From: Lateolabrax maculatus
Taxonomy: Eukaryota; Chordata; Actinopteri; Acropomatiformes; Lateolabracidae
NCBI GenBank assembly: GCA_031216445.1
Contig: CM062202.1
Coordinates: forward strand, 15,699,501 to 15,763,500
Length of the DNA stretch: 64,000 nt
Direction: 5' to 3'
Shown: in pieces, positions 52,701 through 60,881 of the stretch
How positions within the stretch are numbered: the first letter of the stretch is position 1
How the letters are laid out: every line of letters begins with the position of its first letter
Program-made: the position numbers and the translations under genes
Notes under the pieces: generated by a model
Seen by the model: only the letters and a program-made list of their open reading frames with translations
Databases searched by the model: none
What the model was told of the DNA's origin: nothing

Positions 52701-55075
52701 AATTCTCCCCCATGGAGCGGTGCTTTAGTCCCTTATGTGCCATCAGCTTGTCCCATGGTTCCTTTGATTTTGCTAAATATAGCTTTGAACCATTACTGCA
52801 GCCCAGTGGACAAAGTTTTTATGGGCACAAACAAGGTCATTTTCTCCAAAGTGATGACATGAAGAAAGACTGCGGTCAATACATTCAATCTACAATCAAT
52901 TAATGGCCCCTGCTTCCTCTTCTGGCCTGTGTTTTCTCTTTCTGCATCTTTGTGTCTCTGTTCCTTCCACTCATCTCTTCATCTGTTCCTCTACAGTCAA
53001 TTGTTGTTACAATTGTACTCATATATAATAGTCTCGCTGCATCTTCCAACCTTTTTTCATTCAATCAATATTGAGCATATTTTAGTGTGAATTACAGCCA
53101 TTTGGCCTTATTTGCCTCCCTCTCCCTGTTTCATTTTTCCATCTCCGTCTCCAACATGCCACATGTTTCAATTAATAATGATATGAAGCAACAGAAAGGC
53201 AATAATAAATCAAAACAGCCTTTTGTCTCTCTCAGCCTTCCTTCCTTACATAGGTGTTTTGTTAAGAATATAAACATTGTAGGCCAGTATTATGATATAA
53301 AACAAGCATTTGTTTGTTATTGATTGTTTATACTTTACTCAATAGTAACTTTGCCAGTAACCAGTTGATGAGGACATGCTATATGTTGCCACCAGCAGCA
53401 GATGCAGTGTATTGAATTAAAGAAAAGGTCTGTTGCCATGATGACAAATGCAAATGAAGAAAGAAAATTTGGCAGACATGTCACAGTACAGGACAGACAC
53501 AAAGTGGCCTTGCAAAGTAACCCCTGTAAAGTGCGACACATAAGCAAAAATAAAGCAAGAACTCACCAATTTTCTCTCTTTTTCTCTCTCACTGTCCAGT
53601 TGATCTGAACCGCCTCTATGACGAAGTCAAGCGGTACAGCTGTACTCCTCGTAACTACTCGGTCAACCTGCGCGAGGAGCTGAGGGCCACCAACGCCGTC
53701 TTCTTCCCTCGATGTCTGCTGGTCAAACGCTGTGGAGGCAACTGTGGCTGCGGAACCAATAACTGGAACAACGGCTGCACCTGTCAGGCCTCCAAGACGA
53801 CACTCAAATTACACGAGGTAGGTCTTATAACATTGTTCTTTCTTTTTATTCGTCACTGGTGGAGAACAGCGGCGAGTTGGAAAGTTATGATATGAAGAAC
53901 AAAAGATCCCTCAGTTATAACTGATTTTAAAACTTATTTTGTTGGCAACTATGTAATTAAAAACTATTGTGAGCGTAGCAGTGGACCTCCAAATAAATGG
54001 ATATTCATACTGTAAGCAGTGGCATGGAAGTTTAAGATGACTGATGCCTGATTACCGTGGTTTTTAATGGTTTTTCCCCTGTTTTTCCTGAATCACGAGA
54101 GGGAAAAATGAACTAAAAAACCTTTTTATAGACCGACATGAGAAGAATCTCATTTACAACTTAAAATTGACTCTTTTAGTATATATATTTATTATTGATT
54201 TTATTTCTTTGTGCACTTATTAATTCAAGAAGCGTAATGCTTTTAAAAAGGCGGAAAAAGGATGTGCATTTACTGTAATATCTCACTGCATATGCTTGTG
54301 CATGCTGTGGCCTTTGCTTAAGTGTGACGTCATTCAATTTGGACTTGAGCTGTGCTGCATGTGTTACTAAAAGTGATACGGGTGATTATTCAAACACGAG
54401 AACCAACATGTGCAATTTTCAGCACATTTTAAGTGCATACCCCAAAGGGGCTGCAAAGATGGTGTGTAAGTGAGTGAGCGAGTGAGTGAGTGAGAATGAG
54501 AGAGAGATTGGGCGTGCAAAGGCAGGCGCCGCATCAACAATGAAGCAGCAATGCACCAGCAGCCTCACACTTTCTCCCTGCTTCTCTCCTCCATCCGTTT
54601 CTATGTCAGCCACTTCTTTTTCTTTCCAATCTCTCCATATCTTTCTCAGTGCTTTGTTCGCATTCTATCACTCCCTCTCTCTGGGCTTCCATCACCCTTT
54701 CATTCCTCCCAATTCCCATTTTCAATTTATCCCTTTGCAATGCACCATTCTTGTTCTTTAAGCTTGTCATTCATTCTTTTCTCTCTCTTCCCTCCATCTC
54801 TTTGTGTCTTTGTTCTCATATAGTTTCATTATTGAACATGGTCCACAGGGCGCTCTCTCTCTCTCTCACATGCTCCCTCTCTCTCTCTGTTAAAAATCAC
54901 ACAATGGAAATTTAGACAAAACTGGGATTTGGGTTGTAATTGTGCTATGTGTATGTGAGAGTATGTGTACGTCAGTGTGTGCAAGAGCATGACAAACTGC
55001 TATTTGTTTCAGGATACACGGCACATACATAAAACTGCTTGCATGTTGATGAAAGGAACATGTGTGAATGTGTAC

Positions 55076-55123
<48 letters not shown>

Positions 55124-56388
55124 TTTGTTTGTGAGAGATTTCCATCTTCCTCTCCTCTCCTTGCAGGCAGTCTCAGACCTGTACTGTAACTGCTTCCTTC
55201 ACTGATTTAACTTCTAAAGAAACACATTATTACTCACACTATTGTTTCAGTGTTGGGAAGTCCTGACATAAATCATGAGCAGCCATGCTTTCAGAGAGCT
55301 TTGGCGAACAAATTCACTGCATCAATTGTGGAACAATTTGTCCTTCCACTCTGTTTTCACATTAGAAGTGGTGCCTGCAAACAATGTTGCCATCTACAAC
55401 AAAGTCACTTTTAGGGAAACGCTGACAAAATCTAACGATATACTAAATAGATTCAAAAGTACTTTTATAGACACTCAGTGTAAACTGAGTTTTGTAACTT
55501 TTTTTTTGACTCCACATTTGTAAATAATGGTCTAACTTTTGTTTAAAATCACAATATGCAAACTTTTTGACATAGTAAAAATGTTAACAGAATACTGTAT
55601 ATATCAGTCTGTGTTTATCTGTAATCCTTGTGTACAGTGTATTGATAAATACCTTAATTTGCTTTAAGTGCCCGATGTTTGGTATGTTTTCTAAGATACT
55701 GTATACTGTTTTCTCTTGGCAACATGTCCTGGATGTTTCCCTACCAGGAAGGGCTCCAAGTTGAAGCACTGAAAACAAATAAGAATGAATAAATGAATGA
55801 CTGCTAAAATAATACAGGAATTCCAGTGCGGTCAGTTACGAATAACAAGGTGAAGGGTGGGCGTGTAATTGTTTTTTGTCCACCAGAGTTTCACAGTACA
55901 CTACTGCATTCTTAGAAACCTTGCCTTGCTATCTAATCTATATTTTGACGTTCTTCACCTGCTTCAATGTCAGTTTTTTTGCAACATGTACAGTTGCTCT
56001 CAGGGAGCAGTTAATCTCTTTTCTGTTGAACTCCTGCAGTGATTTGTCATGACTGATGTTCTTTCAAACACACTTCTCATTATTTTCACTACATCTCTCG
56101 TGTCTCCCTCTTTCAAATTCAAATTGGATTTATTGCCATCAATTACAATGAGATGACAAAGTATTTTCCACACCTACCAACAATTCAGTCAACAGTGAAT
56201 CCACTTCCTTCCCCCCTCTTCATCTTTTCTCTCTGTTTATCTGACTCCTTTAGGTGCTGAAGTACTCCCCAGAGGTCACTCTGTATCAGCGCCATCGGAG
56301 GCCGCGGGTGCACTGGGTCATAGATGAGATCTTCCTCACTCACCATGAAAAGTGCGAGTGTGCGTGTCCCTCCCAACCCCCTCGCTGA
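11383..56388 (+). CDS. pdgfd: Platelet-derived growth factor D, complete seven-exon gene
   Basis: The seven exons splice to a 377-residue protein, against 370 in human PDGFD. PDGF-D is a secreted latent homodimeric growth factor. Proteolysis removes its CUB domains, and the freed growth-factor domain activates PDGFR-beta on mesenchymal and vascular cells. Visible parts: signal peptide at about 1-24; CUB domain at about 54-168 with the Cys109/Cys131 pair; hinge 170-260 with the basic stretch R248-S249-R250; and growth-factor domain 273-371 with ten cysteines (275, 299, 305, 309, 311, 320, 322, 367, 369, 371) and the motif RCGGNCGC. The CUB motifs YDFVEVED and FKSDDYFVAKPGFK match PDGF-D and not PDGF-C as I recall them. 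The sequon N279-Y-S is at the position of the human one. All introns are GT-AG, with no stop or frameshift. Identification is from remembered family sequence, not a search. Confidence 0.97.
13673..13717. repeat. (TG)n microsatellite
   Basis: About 22 TG units in intron 1. Confidence 0.95.
14203..14265. repeat. Interrupted (TG)n tract
   Basis: TG units with a few substitutions. Open frames read through it on both strands are low-complexity Cys-Val or Thr-His runs and are not genes. Confidence 0.85.
15695..15771. repeat. (AC)n microsatellite with CCAC interruptions
   Basis: AC units, interrupted at about 15715-15730 by CCCAC variants, then a perfect run to the end. Confidence 0.95.
16680..18640. 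repeat. Purine-rich domain on the + strand
   Basis: For most of 2 kb the + strand is dominated by A and G (repeated gagagagg, ggaggaaga, agaaagaga words), with a short, more mixed part at about 17100-17580. The complementary strand therefore has few stop codons, which creates several overlapping 100-150 codon frames that are not genes. Confidence 0.75.
19769..20694. mobile_element. Non-autonomous hAT-like DNA element with GATTCGATT repeats
   Basis: The element opens with AGGGCAGTG and closes with cacctgccccT, whose reverse complement is AGGGGCAGGTG: short imperfect terminal inverted repeats. Just inside both ends are clusters of GATTCGATT or GAATCGATT words in opposite orientation, a pattern I recognise from abundant teleost hAT-type elements. 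Eight-base flanks (ttcgcaat and aactgttc) do not match, so the target duplication is lost or the ends are off by a few bases. The roughly 900-base interior has no transposase frame. Confidence 0.5.
22062..22100. repeat. (AC)n microsatellite
   Basis: About 19 AC units, followed by further short CA tracts to 22160. Confidence 0.95.
22577..22672. repeat. (TG)n microsatellite with CG-rich end
   Basis: A long TG run ends in gcgcccgcgcg and resumes as TG. It is alternating purine-pyrimidine over most of its length. Confidence 0.95.
22769..22878. repeat. (AC)n microsatellite
   Basis: CA tracts with CCCACAC variants, then a perfect AC run. It lies about 100 bases after the TG repeat at 22577-22672, so the two could pair in the transcript as a long hairpin. 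Confidence 0.95.
23878..23924. repeat. Perfect 21-bp inverted repeat with 5-base loop
   Basis: The arms 23878-23898 and 23904-23924 are exact reverse complements over 21 bases (agataaatgttgccctctgt plus g), separated by accag. Pairing stops at both arm ends. It is not a simple repeat and not the end of an element I recognise. Confidence 0.95.
24441..24453. promoter_or_regulatory. Second perfect T-MARE, in intron 1
   Basis: TGCTGACTCAGCA is the reverse complement of the upstream T-MARE at 9649-9661, and so the same palindromic 13-bp site. It also contains the antioxidant-response core TGACnnnGC. It lies in a repeat-free, moderately GC-rich stretch (24380-24560). Confidence 0.6.
25160..25420. 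promoter_or_regulatory. Candidate intronic regulatory block with octamer and TCF/LEF sites
   Basis: A stretch of complex sequence without simple repeats contains an exact octamer ATGCAAAT (25328-25335), directly followed by a TCF/LEF-type ATCAAAGG (25340-25347). There is an ATTAATTAA homeodomain site near the start. Candidate by composition and motif content only. Confidence 0.3.
25740..25990. repeat. Pyrimidine-rich tract
   Basis: The + strand is mostly C and T for about 250 bases. Open frames over it are compositional artefacts. Confidence 0.7.
26271..26332. repeat. (AC)n microsatellite with CCCAC variants
   Basis: AC units interrupted by cccac motifs. Confidence 0.95.
26584..26619. repeat. 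Tandem duplication of a 15-bp AP-1-type motif
   Basis: gtgagtcatcaatat occurs at 26584-26598 and again at 26605-26619, 21 bases start to start. Each copy holds an AP-1 heptamer TGAGTCA overlapping ATCAATA, which resembles a ONECUT/CUX site. Confidence 0.8.
28403..28484. repeat. Interrupted (AC)n tract
   Basis: AC runs interrupted by gcacac, ccatac and atgcacgc variants. Confidence 0.9.
29255..29686 (-). mobile_element. Percomorph-type MITE, full-length copy
   Basis: The copy begins ttaaagcaatagttcaatat and ends with a segment whose reverse complement reads tagtttgacattttgggaaa, giving inverted termini of the CAATAGTTCA-ATTTTG type. Internal blocks such as gttgccaggcaacaaacgga and gaaatagtccagcacata are ones I recognise from a very abundant percomorph repeat. 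Two further copies or fragments lie at about 34160-34359 and at 35921-36265. Confidence 0.65.
32730..32776. repeat. (AC)n microsatellite
   Basis: AC units, then short CCACCCACAC variants. Confidence 0.9.
33781..33818. repeat. (AC)n microsatellite
   Basis: About 19 AC units. A run of C followed by A lies 25-50 bases further on. Confidence 0.95.
34160..34359 (+). mobile_element. Partial copy of the percomorph-type MITE
   Basis: It shares gttagctgtttccccctgtt, ctaaactaaccagcagtcgg-like blocks, agagtggtatc and a right end near aaaatgtcgagctattcc with the family seen at 29255-29686 and 35921-36265. The left end is degraded. It ends 250 bases upstream of exon 2. Confidence 0.55.
34610..34820 (+). 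CDS. pdgfd: pdgfd exon 2: first half of the CUB domain
   Basis: This exon encodes residues 40-109 and two bases of codon 110. The acceptor is cactaacAG, with a close branch-point match (gactaactaac) about 35 bases upstream and only a weak polypyrimidine tract. The donor is gcag|GTAAAA. The product includes IHSPRYPNAYPRNLLLSWKL and FGLEEAENGVCR, nearly identical to the human PDGF-D CUB start. Cys109 is the first CUB cysteine. A sequon N54-I-T is present near the domain start. A second in-frame AG lies 21 bases inside the exon (34629-34630), giving a possible shorter form. Confidence 0.96.
35921..36265 (+). mobile_element. Percomorph-type MITE copy in intron 2
   Basis: It begins ggaatagttagacattttta and ends near actaaaatatcaaactttttcc followed by TTAA. 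The internal agaagatcaataccactctc and gcacctctaaagctcaccaa are hallmark blocks of the family. An exact antioxidant-response-type site TGACTCAGCA lies inside at 36225-36234. Confidence 0.65.
36413..36899. mobile_element. Non-autonomous DNA element with TAGCCTGG termini
   Basis: TAGCCTGG at 36413 is mirrored by CCAGGCTA at 36892-36899. Next to the termini, ccaattcgcaaatgc and agatttatctggtt are blocks I recognise from a common teleost repeat that also carries atttccaaggggcgttatcg. A 93-codon open frame inside it has no domain I recognise. Confidence 0.6.
37139..37176. repeat. (CT)n microsatellite forming the exon 3 polypyrimidine tract
   Basis: CT units end about 18 bases before the exon 3 acceptor and provide its pyrimidine tract. 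Confidence 0.95.
37195..37372 (+). CDS. pdgfd: pdgfd exon 3: second half of the CUB domain
   Basis: This exon encodes the end of codon 110 to residue 169. It includes YDFVEVEDQSETSTIIWGRW, the second CUB cysteine (Cys131), and the stretch FKSDDYFVAKPGFKVYFSVL that closes the CUB fold. The acceptor CACCAG follows a long CT microsatellite that serves as its polypyrimidine tract. The donor is ctg|GTGAGA (phase 0). The reading frame stays open well past both splice sites by chance, so a naive gene call would give a 218-codon single-exon protein here. Confidence 0.97.
38252..38301. repeat. (AT)n microsatellite
   Basis: About 25 perfect AT units, self-complementary and able to extrude as a cruciform. 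Confidence 0.97.
43501..43526. repeat. (AC)n microsatellite
   Basis: Thirteen AC units. Confidence 0.9.
43697..43759. repeat. Compound (TG)n-(GA)n microsatellite
   Basis: A TG run passes through tttga into a GA run. Confidence 0.95.
44433..44492 (+). CDS. pdgfd: pdgfd exon 4: short hinge exon
   Basis: A 60-base, 20-codon exon in phase 0 on both sides, so skipping it would keep the frame. It encodes YDSPLPASNTNWEAVTAPMS; the NWE-VT core corresponds to NWESVT in the human hinge. The acceptor is ttctgcAG after a pyrimidine-rich tract and the donor is tcg|GTGAGT. No domain is known here; this is the start of the flexible linker between the CUB and growth-factor domains. Confidence 0.93.
44493..46698 (+). 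other. pdgfd: pdgfd intron 4 (2.2 kb)
   Basis: AT-rich sequence without recognisable genes or named repeats. The donor is GTGAGT and the acceptor TTTGCAG. Confidence 0.9.
46699..46912 (+). CDS. pdgfd: pdgfd exon 5: hinge and proteolytic activation site
   Basis: This exon encodes residues 190-260 plus one base. The conserved part is the helical-looking stretch around FDTVEQLLRSLSPDTWRQDL (217-236), matching FDTVEDLLKYFNPESWQEDL in human PDGF-D. It is followed by Y247-R-S-R-A-Y252, which aligns with the human YRGRSY activation site cut by serine proteases such as uPA or matriptase. The acceptor is tttgcAG and the donor is aaag|GTAAGA (phase 1). The first 15-20 residues differ from human, as expected for a linker. 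Confidence 0.95.
48316..48359. repeat. 13-bp inverted repeat
   Basis: atgatgcaacaac (48316-48328) and gttgttgcatcat (48347-48359) are exact reverse complements around an 18-base loop. Flanking ctgctc and gagcag extend the pairing imperfectly, suggesting a short foldback element. Confidence 0.8.
49809..50330. mobile_element. Foldback MITE with long inverted arms and TTAA flanks
   Basis: The element starts ttaaagggacagttcacccc and ends, on the other strand, ttaagagacggttcgcctca, both beginning with TTAA. The inverted similarity continues for roughly 145-190 bases: both arms share tagtgctatttatc, agttttggagata and agatgtctgccttctct. TTAA flanks fit piggyBac-type target choice. There is no transposase frame; this is a non-autonomous element. 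Confidence 0.75.
53600..53817 (+). CDS. pdgfd: pdgfd exon 6: core of the PDGF/VEGF growth-factor domain
   Basis: This exon encodes residues 261-333. It carries KRYSCTPRNYSVN, FFPRCLLVKRCGGNCGCG and CTC, which are the first seven cysteines of the cystine-knot domain (275, 299, 305, 309, 311, 320, 322), and the N-glycosylation sequon N279-Y-S. One residue more than human lies between W316 and C320 (NNG for RS). The acceptor is gtccAG after a strong pyrimidine tract and the donor is gag|GTAGGT (phase 0). The third positions are GC-rich, unlike the AT-rich surroundings, as expected for a conserved coding exon. Confidence 0.98.
55079..55117. repeat. (TG)n microsatellite
   Basis: About 19 TG units, 50 bases upstream of the acceptor-like site in intron 6. 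Confidence 0.95.
55167..55205 (+). other. Possible alternative last exon of pdgfd
   Basis: A tract tccatcttcctctcctctcc followed by ttgcAG makes a strong acceptor ending at 55166. Read in phase 0, as exon 6 requires, the next codons give AVSDLYCNCFLH and a stop at 55203-55205. An AATAAA lies at 55788-55793. Splicing here would remove the last three cystine-knot cysteines. Prediction only; it may equally be a decoy site. Confidence 0.2.
56254..56388 (+). CDS. pdgfd: pdgfd exon 7: C-terminal end of growth-factor domain and stop
   Basis: This exon encodes residues 334-377 and the stop TGA. The acceptor is ctcctttAG after a long C/T tract. The product has the last three cystine-knot cysteines in KCECACPSQPPR (367, 369, 371), matching RCDCICSSRPPR at the human C-terminus. 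It also has a basic RHRRPR loop (346-351) corresponding to KRRGR in human. The protein ends at the same place relative to the last cysteine as human PDGF-D, supporting a complete C-terminus. Confidence 0.97.
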   Translation: MLKYSPEVTLYQRHRRPRVHWVIDEIFLTHHEKCECACPSQPPR

Positions 56389-57360
56389 GACACTCAGACT
56401 GGCACGTGCATCTGGAACTGTTGAACGAGTTCTTCTTTTATCTATTTTTGCAACGGACTTCATATAATAACAGCAACGCAGAAACACAGGCAGCAAAGAA
56501 GAAGGCAACAATTGGACTGACAAACCGCAGCTCGCGTCATACACGTTTGTTCTTGCAAGTAAACCACCCGCCTTTCTTTGTACACAGGCACTTATAAATG
56601 CATGAATGTTTCCAGTCAAATTCATTTGTCATATAACTTTCCTGCAACTTGGAGTCAAAATCCTACCTGTAAAGACCACATTGAAACATCATGTGTGCAA
56701 CATAAAGTGTTAAAATAACAGTGAACCTTCTCTGGAGGAATTCACTTTCAATTCAATCAAAGATTTTCCTCTAAAACTAAATACTGAAAACCATTTGGAA
56801 TACAAAAAAATTACCACACCACATTATGAAGAAATAACACCAATATCATATTAAACATTTACATTTTGATTAAAGGAGTTTAATGGATGCCCACTTGAAT
56901 TGAAATTGAATCGACTCCAACTACTGTGTAAGTTTTTAATTCCTATTTCATGTGCATGTATTTGCATTTCTTCGTGTTATAATAACACTGTTTCTAGAAA
57001 GTTCAGGCGCTTCTCCTGCCAGGAGCATGCTGGGATGAGTGAGCGTGAGACAGAAGGAGGGAGGGAGCAAGTGTTAACCAAAATAACACTTTATCTTGAT
57101 GCAAAATTAGGCTAACCACAACCCTCCAGATCTGAATTACATACTAACACACACACTTTCACTTGAGGCTTCCACTCCTACCTAAAGATAAAAACTGTAC
57201 TGAATTCTTCCCTGCTCTATTTTTCAGTAAAACCCTCCTTTGTTTTGCACACATTCCTGTCTGCATATATTCCAGCATCCCTTTGTCTGTCCTTCCATCC
57301 ATACGCTTCCTGCTCCTTTTTCTTTCTTTCCCACTGACTCCATCTCCCTCTTCCTTTCCA

Positions 57361-57362
57361 GT

Positions 57363-57396
<34 letters not shown>
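57361..57396. repeat. (AC)n microsatellite
   Basis: About 17 AC units in the probable 3'UTR. Confidence 0.95.
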
Positions 57397-57399
<3 letters not shown>

Positions 57400-57930
57400 C
57401 CCTTCATCACTCACTCTTTAACATCAAAGGAGATGTCAGACCAGGCCTCTGCGCTTTGCCCAGTTTCCGAGCGTTCCTGGCATTCCAACTGCTAACTGGA
57501 ATTTTGCTAACTCGGATAAAACTCTGATCTTTAGACCCTGAACACACGAGAGGACGGACAGGCAGACACTCAGCAAGGGAGACTGCAAGAGTTTTTTTAG
57601 GCGAGGCAACAGACAGAAAAGGGACAATCAAGCAAGCCGCCTATTTGTAGATTACCAGCGCTCCTGGATGGGAGCTGAGTGAGATGCCGCTTTCAAGATA
57701 CAACACATAAAAGATTGCAGCTACTCCAGTGGTTTCAATCAGCATGTTCATGTTTTCAGCTCGCCTGTTTTTTTTTTTTGTCACGCTGCTTTTTTCCTCG
57801 TGAAGATGCTCAAATGTATCACAATCTGACCCACTGCTTTGCAAGTCTGCAGCAGCACCACAGTGAAAAATAGATCTGTGGGAATTAGAGTAATGCGCTT
57901 GGTCTGTGCTGAAAATACAACTGATACGTG

Positions 57931-57976
57931 AGTGTGTGTGCGTGTGTGTGTGTGTGTGCGCGTGTGTGTGTGTGTG
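57931..57976. repeat. (TG)n tract with CG steps
   Basis: TG units with gcgtg and gcgcgtg interruptions. Confidence 0.9.
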
Positions 57977-58514
57977 CCAGTCTGCATGTAACAGCTCAGG
58001 AAGCGGTCCTTTTGTTTAAGGGGTGGAGGGTTACCAACAGTCTGTGAGAGCTGGCAGCAGATACAAGCACGTGAATGGTCGGCATGTGACTGTGCGTGCA
58101 AGTGTGTGTGTAGGTAGCTGGATTATCAAAGCTACGGAGCAAGCATTCAAACTAACTGCTTATCATTTCCACACACATGACCCAGCTGTGAGGGAAAAAA
58201 AGACACTGTCATCTGTCATCTCCCCACCGTCACACGCTCAGGCTCGCTTACAGATGGGATTTACACAGAGAAAATGGGATTTTACACACTACTTTTGTTC
58301 CAAAGACAGACAAAAAAGAATAACTGGACACTGAGGCGATTCCCCCGTCACACTGAAACCCGATCAGCTGTGTGCCAGCAGCGCTTTTTACGTGCATGTG
58401 TGTCCTGTAAGTCATGGGTGTTATTTGGCAGGTGTGGGATACAAAATAAATATTCCAAAAGTGTGTCAGGTTGTGCGGTAGTGACATTCCAAGTAATTTT
58501 TCCTAGACACGATT

Positions 58515-58516
<2 letters not shown>

Positions 58517-58551
<35 letters not shown>
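58517..58551. repeat. (AC)n microsatellite
   Basis: About 17 AC units. Confidence 0.95.
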
Positions 58552-58553
<2 letters not shown>

Positions 58554-59377
58554 CTGTTTTTGGCTGTACTTCATCTAAGAAAGCAGCCTCACTTTACTGT
58601 AAAGCTTTTTTCTTCTGTTCTCTTGCGAAATTTGCTTTCATTCCTGTGTGTTGCATTTTGAAACACAAACATAAACACCAAGCTCATACAGAGTTGGTGA
58701 TTTGTTCAAATTTCACAGAGGATGGGTAGCAGGTGAATTACCCTGTTATATTTTCAATAGCTAACGAGCCAGATGGTGATTAGGTCACATGTCATTTTCA
58801 AGATGCTTTGCTGCCAAATGTATAGTTACTGTACCAAAGACTATGTTGCAGACAGGAGCTATATTGCAAATTGACATATTATAAATGTATGTTAGGGGTG
58901 TGTGTGTGTGTGTATCCTGTGTCTGCCAGTTTGCTGCCGTTATCAGCCCATTCCATTGTTGCGTGCTCCCAAGTGACATTCCTCTTTTTCCTCACAACTG
59001 GTTTGTTTTTTCTTCCAGTTCTTTACAATAGAACCACATGCATTTCAGTGTCAGACTCTTAAATCTGCTTGTGTAATTATTTGGAATGTTTTGGTTTATC
59101 AAGTCAAATAAGAGCATTGAATCCACATATTTCAGATCATCATGCTTTCAATGAGCTTTGTTCCATAGTTTCAGCCTCCCTTTTGAGGGTTGTGTGGGGA
59201 TTATACTGTCATATTTTCAACTCAGAGAAAAGTTGTTGATGTTAGTTTTAGCAAAAACCTGCTTTGCTGTATTTGGAAAAAATATTCATGACAAAACTGT
59301 AAGCTTTACTTAAATAATTTATTGTGTCTTTCTCTCTATTGTTTTATTAAGAATATATCTGCTGCTAGGTCTTGATA

Positions 59378-59383
59378 AATAAA
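59378..59383 (+). terminator. pdgfd: Best candidate pdgfd polyadenylation signal
   Basis: AATAAA within cttgataaataaagtgtttc, followed within 40 bases by T-rich sequence. No cDNA evidence. Confidence 0.45.
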
Positions 59384-59713
59384 GTGTTTCTACCATTACT
59401 GCCTCCAGTGCTTTGATCTTTTTTTCACCAAAAATGCTTTCATCAGATAGGCCAATTTGGCTGTGCAGTATTTTTTTTTTTTTAGATATAGGTAACAATT
59501 GATTGTTTGATCACCTGTACTGTTCAGTGGATACTTCACACTAGAAAAAGAGATGCAGGGAGAAACTGGGAGAGAAGTAACTAAGTATGAACACGAGCAC
59601 AGAGACAGCGAGAAGAAAAGAAAGAGCTTGGATGCAGAACACCCAGGTTGTTGCACTGCTCTGCTGCCGTCACGCACATTCTGGTACATAACACACGGAT
59701 CACGCAGGTCACC

Positions 59714-59750
59714 ATGGAAACCACAGATGTGCTTTTAAGACTTATCACTG
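59714..59750 (+). other. Candidate first coding exon of an unknown downstream gene
   Basis: An ATG in an ideal start context (gtcaccATGG) opens twelve codons (METTDVLLRLIT). It ends at a perfect donor, ctG|GTAAGT, in phase 1. It lies about 330 bases after the last pdgfd polyadenylation signal. No following exon is identified and I do not recognise the peptide, so it may be chance. Confidence 0.2.
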
Positions 59751-60748
59751 GTAAGTCCCGGAGAAGTCATATAATTGTGCCAGTCAAATGTCAAACAACT
59801 GCAGTCTTCCATAATCAGTTTTCCGCCTCTAGTTTACAATGCTCAGATCCCGTGAGTCAGCTCCAGTCCAGCCACATGGGAAAAGGTTTACGTAGCCTGA
59901 TACTTTATTTTCACTCTGTCAGTTTGAGTTTGTGTCCATGTCACCAGTTTTCTGTTTGGGAGCTTGGGTTATTTCTCTCCAACCAATCAGTAAGGAGCGG
60001 CCAATCTATCTAGTTGACGCCATCTTCAGTTAACACAGAGCTGCAATAGGGGTTGCTATGGGAGCAGTTGTTGCGTCAATTAAAGGAAACATGCTGATTT
60101 CAGAGTTAATTGTGTAAGTTGACTTAGAACAACCTGCATATCTGTCAGTTTGATGCGTTCTTGTTACCACTTTTGAGGCCATTTTTATGGTTCGGGCACA
60201 GGAAGATACTAATACTAATAATACTGGCTAAATATCTATTATTACCTTAAACAACATAGTTCATATTTGTTTGCCATTTCTGGATATATCGAGACATTCA
60301 GACAAATGTGAGTTTTCTAGTCATAATTACAACATGGATGTTGATATAAGCTCCATTTACAAGTCAGAAACATTTAATTACTTTAAGGCCCATATGACAT
60401 GGATACAGCATTAGGAACATGGTTAAAAAGATAGTGATGACAATTATCATGATCTACGGAACCCATTCTTTTCATTCAAGTCCTTTTCTATACCTATCAA
60501 TCTCTTCCTGTATCAATGGTTGCTGTGGCAACCCTTCCTTTGCTGTTACCGTTACACAGCAGTCTCCTTCGTACAGTCAGACAGTCACATTCCACAGACC
60601 ACCAACCAGCCAGTCATTTGTCCAGCCATCCACCTATCTATCTGTTCATCCCTTCATCCATCAGCCCGTCACTGATTAGCTCTTGAGTCATTCTAAGAGA
60701 AAGAGATTCAACACAGCAAAGTGGCCTTCTCTCAGTCCTTGTGGAGAT

Positions 60749-60794
60749 GAGAAAGAGAGAGAGAGAGACAAAGGGAAAAGGCAGCTCAATCAGA

Positions 60795-60835
<41 letters not shown>

Positions 60836-60881
60836 GAGAGAATGTCAGAGAGAGAGAAGGTCAGAGAGAGAGAGAGAGAGG
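60749..60881. repeat. (GA)n-rich tract
   Basis: Interrupted GA units. The Arg-Glu open frame over it is an artefact. Confidence 0.95.

Larger units (their letters stand above)
46913..53599 (+). other. pdgfd: pdgfd intron 5 (6.7 kb)
   Basis: The intron contains a short hairpin (48316-48359) and a long-armed foldback MITE (49809-50330). A 160-codon open frame at 51585-52067 has no domain I recognise. The rest is unremarkable AT-rich sequence. Confidence 0.9.
53818..56253 (+). other. pdgfd: pdgfd intron 6 (2.4 kb)
   Basis: The intron has a pyrimidine-rich stretch (54580-54900), a TG repeat, and a strong acceptor-like site at 55166 followed by a short phase-compatible frame. Nothing else is recognised. 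Confidence 0.9.
56389..59400 (+). other. pdgfd: Probable pdgfd 3' untranslated region
   Basis: The stretch after the stop codon has no other coding signal. Possible polyadenylation signals: ATTAAA at 56850 and 56869, AATAAA at 58445-58450, and AATAAA at 59378-59383. The last is followed by GT-rich and T-rich sequence (gtgtttc, gatctttttttc), the best arrangement of the four. A 3'UTR of up to 3 kb is plausible for this gene. The true end cannot be fixed from sequence alone. Confidence 0.5.

Noticed and set aside
11383..56388. pdgfc as an alternative identity
   Set aside because: The CUB and hinge motifs (EVEDQSETSTII, SDDYFVAKPGFK, FDTVEQLL) match PDGF-D and differ from PDGF-C as I recall it.
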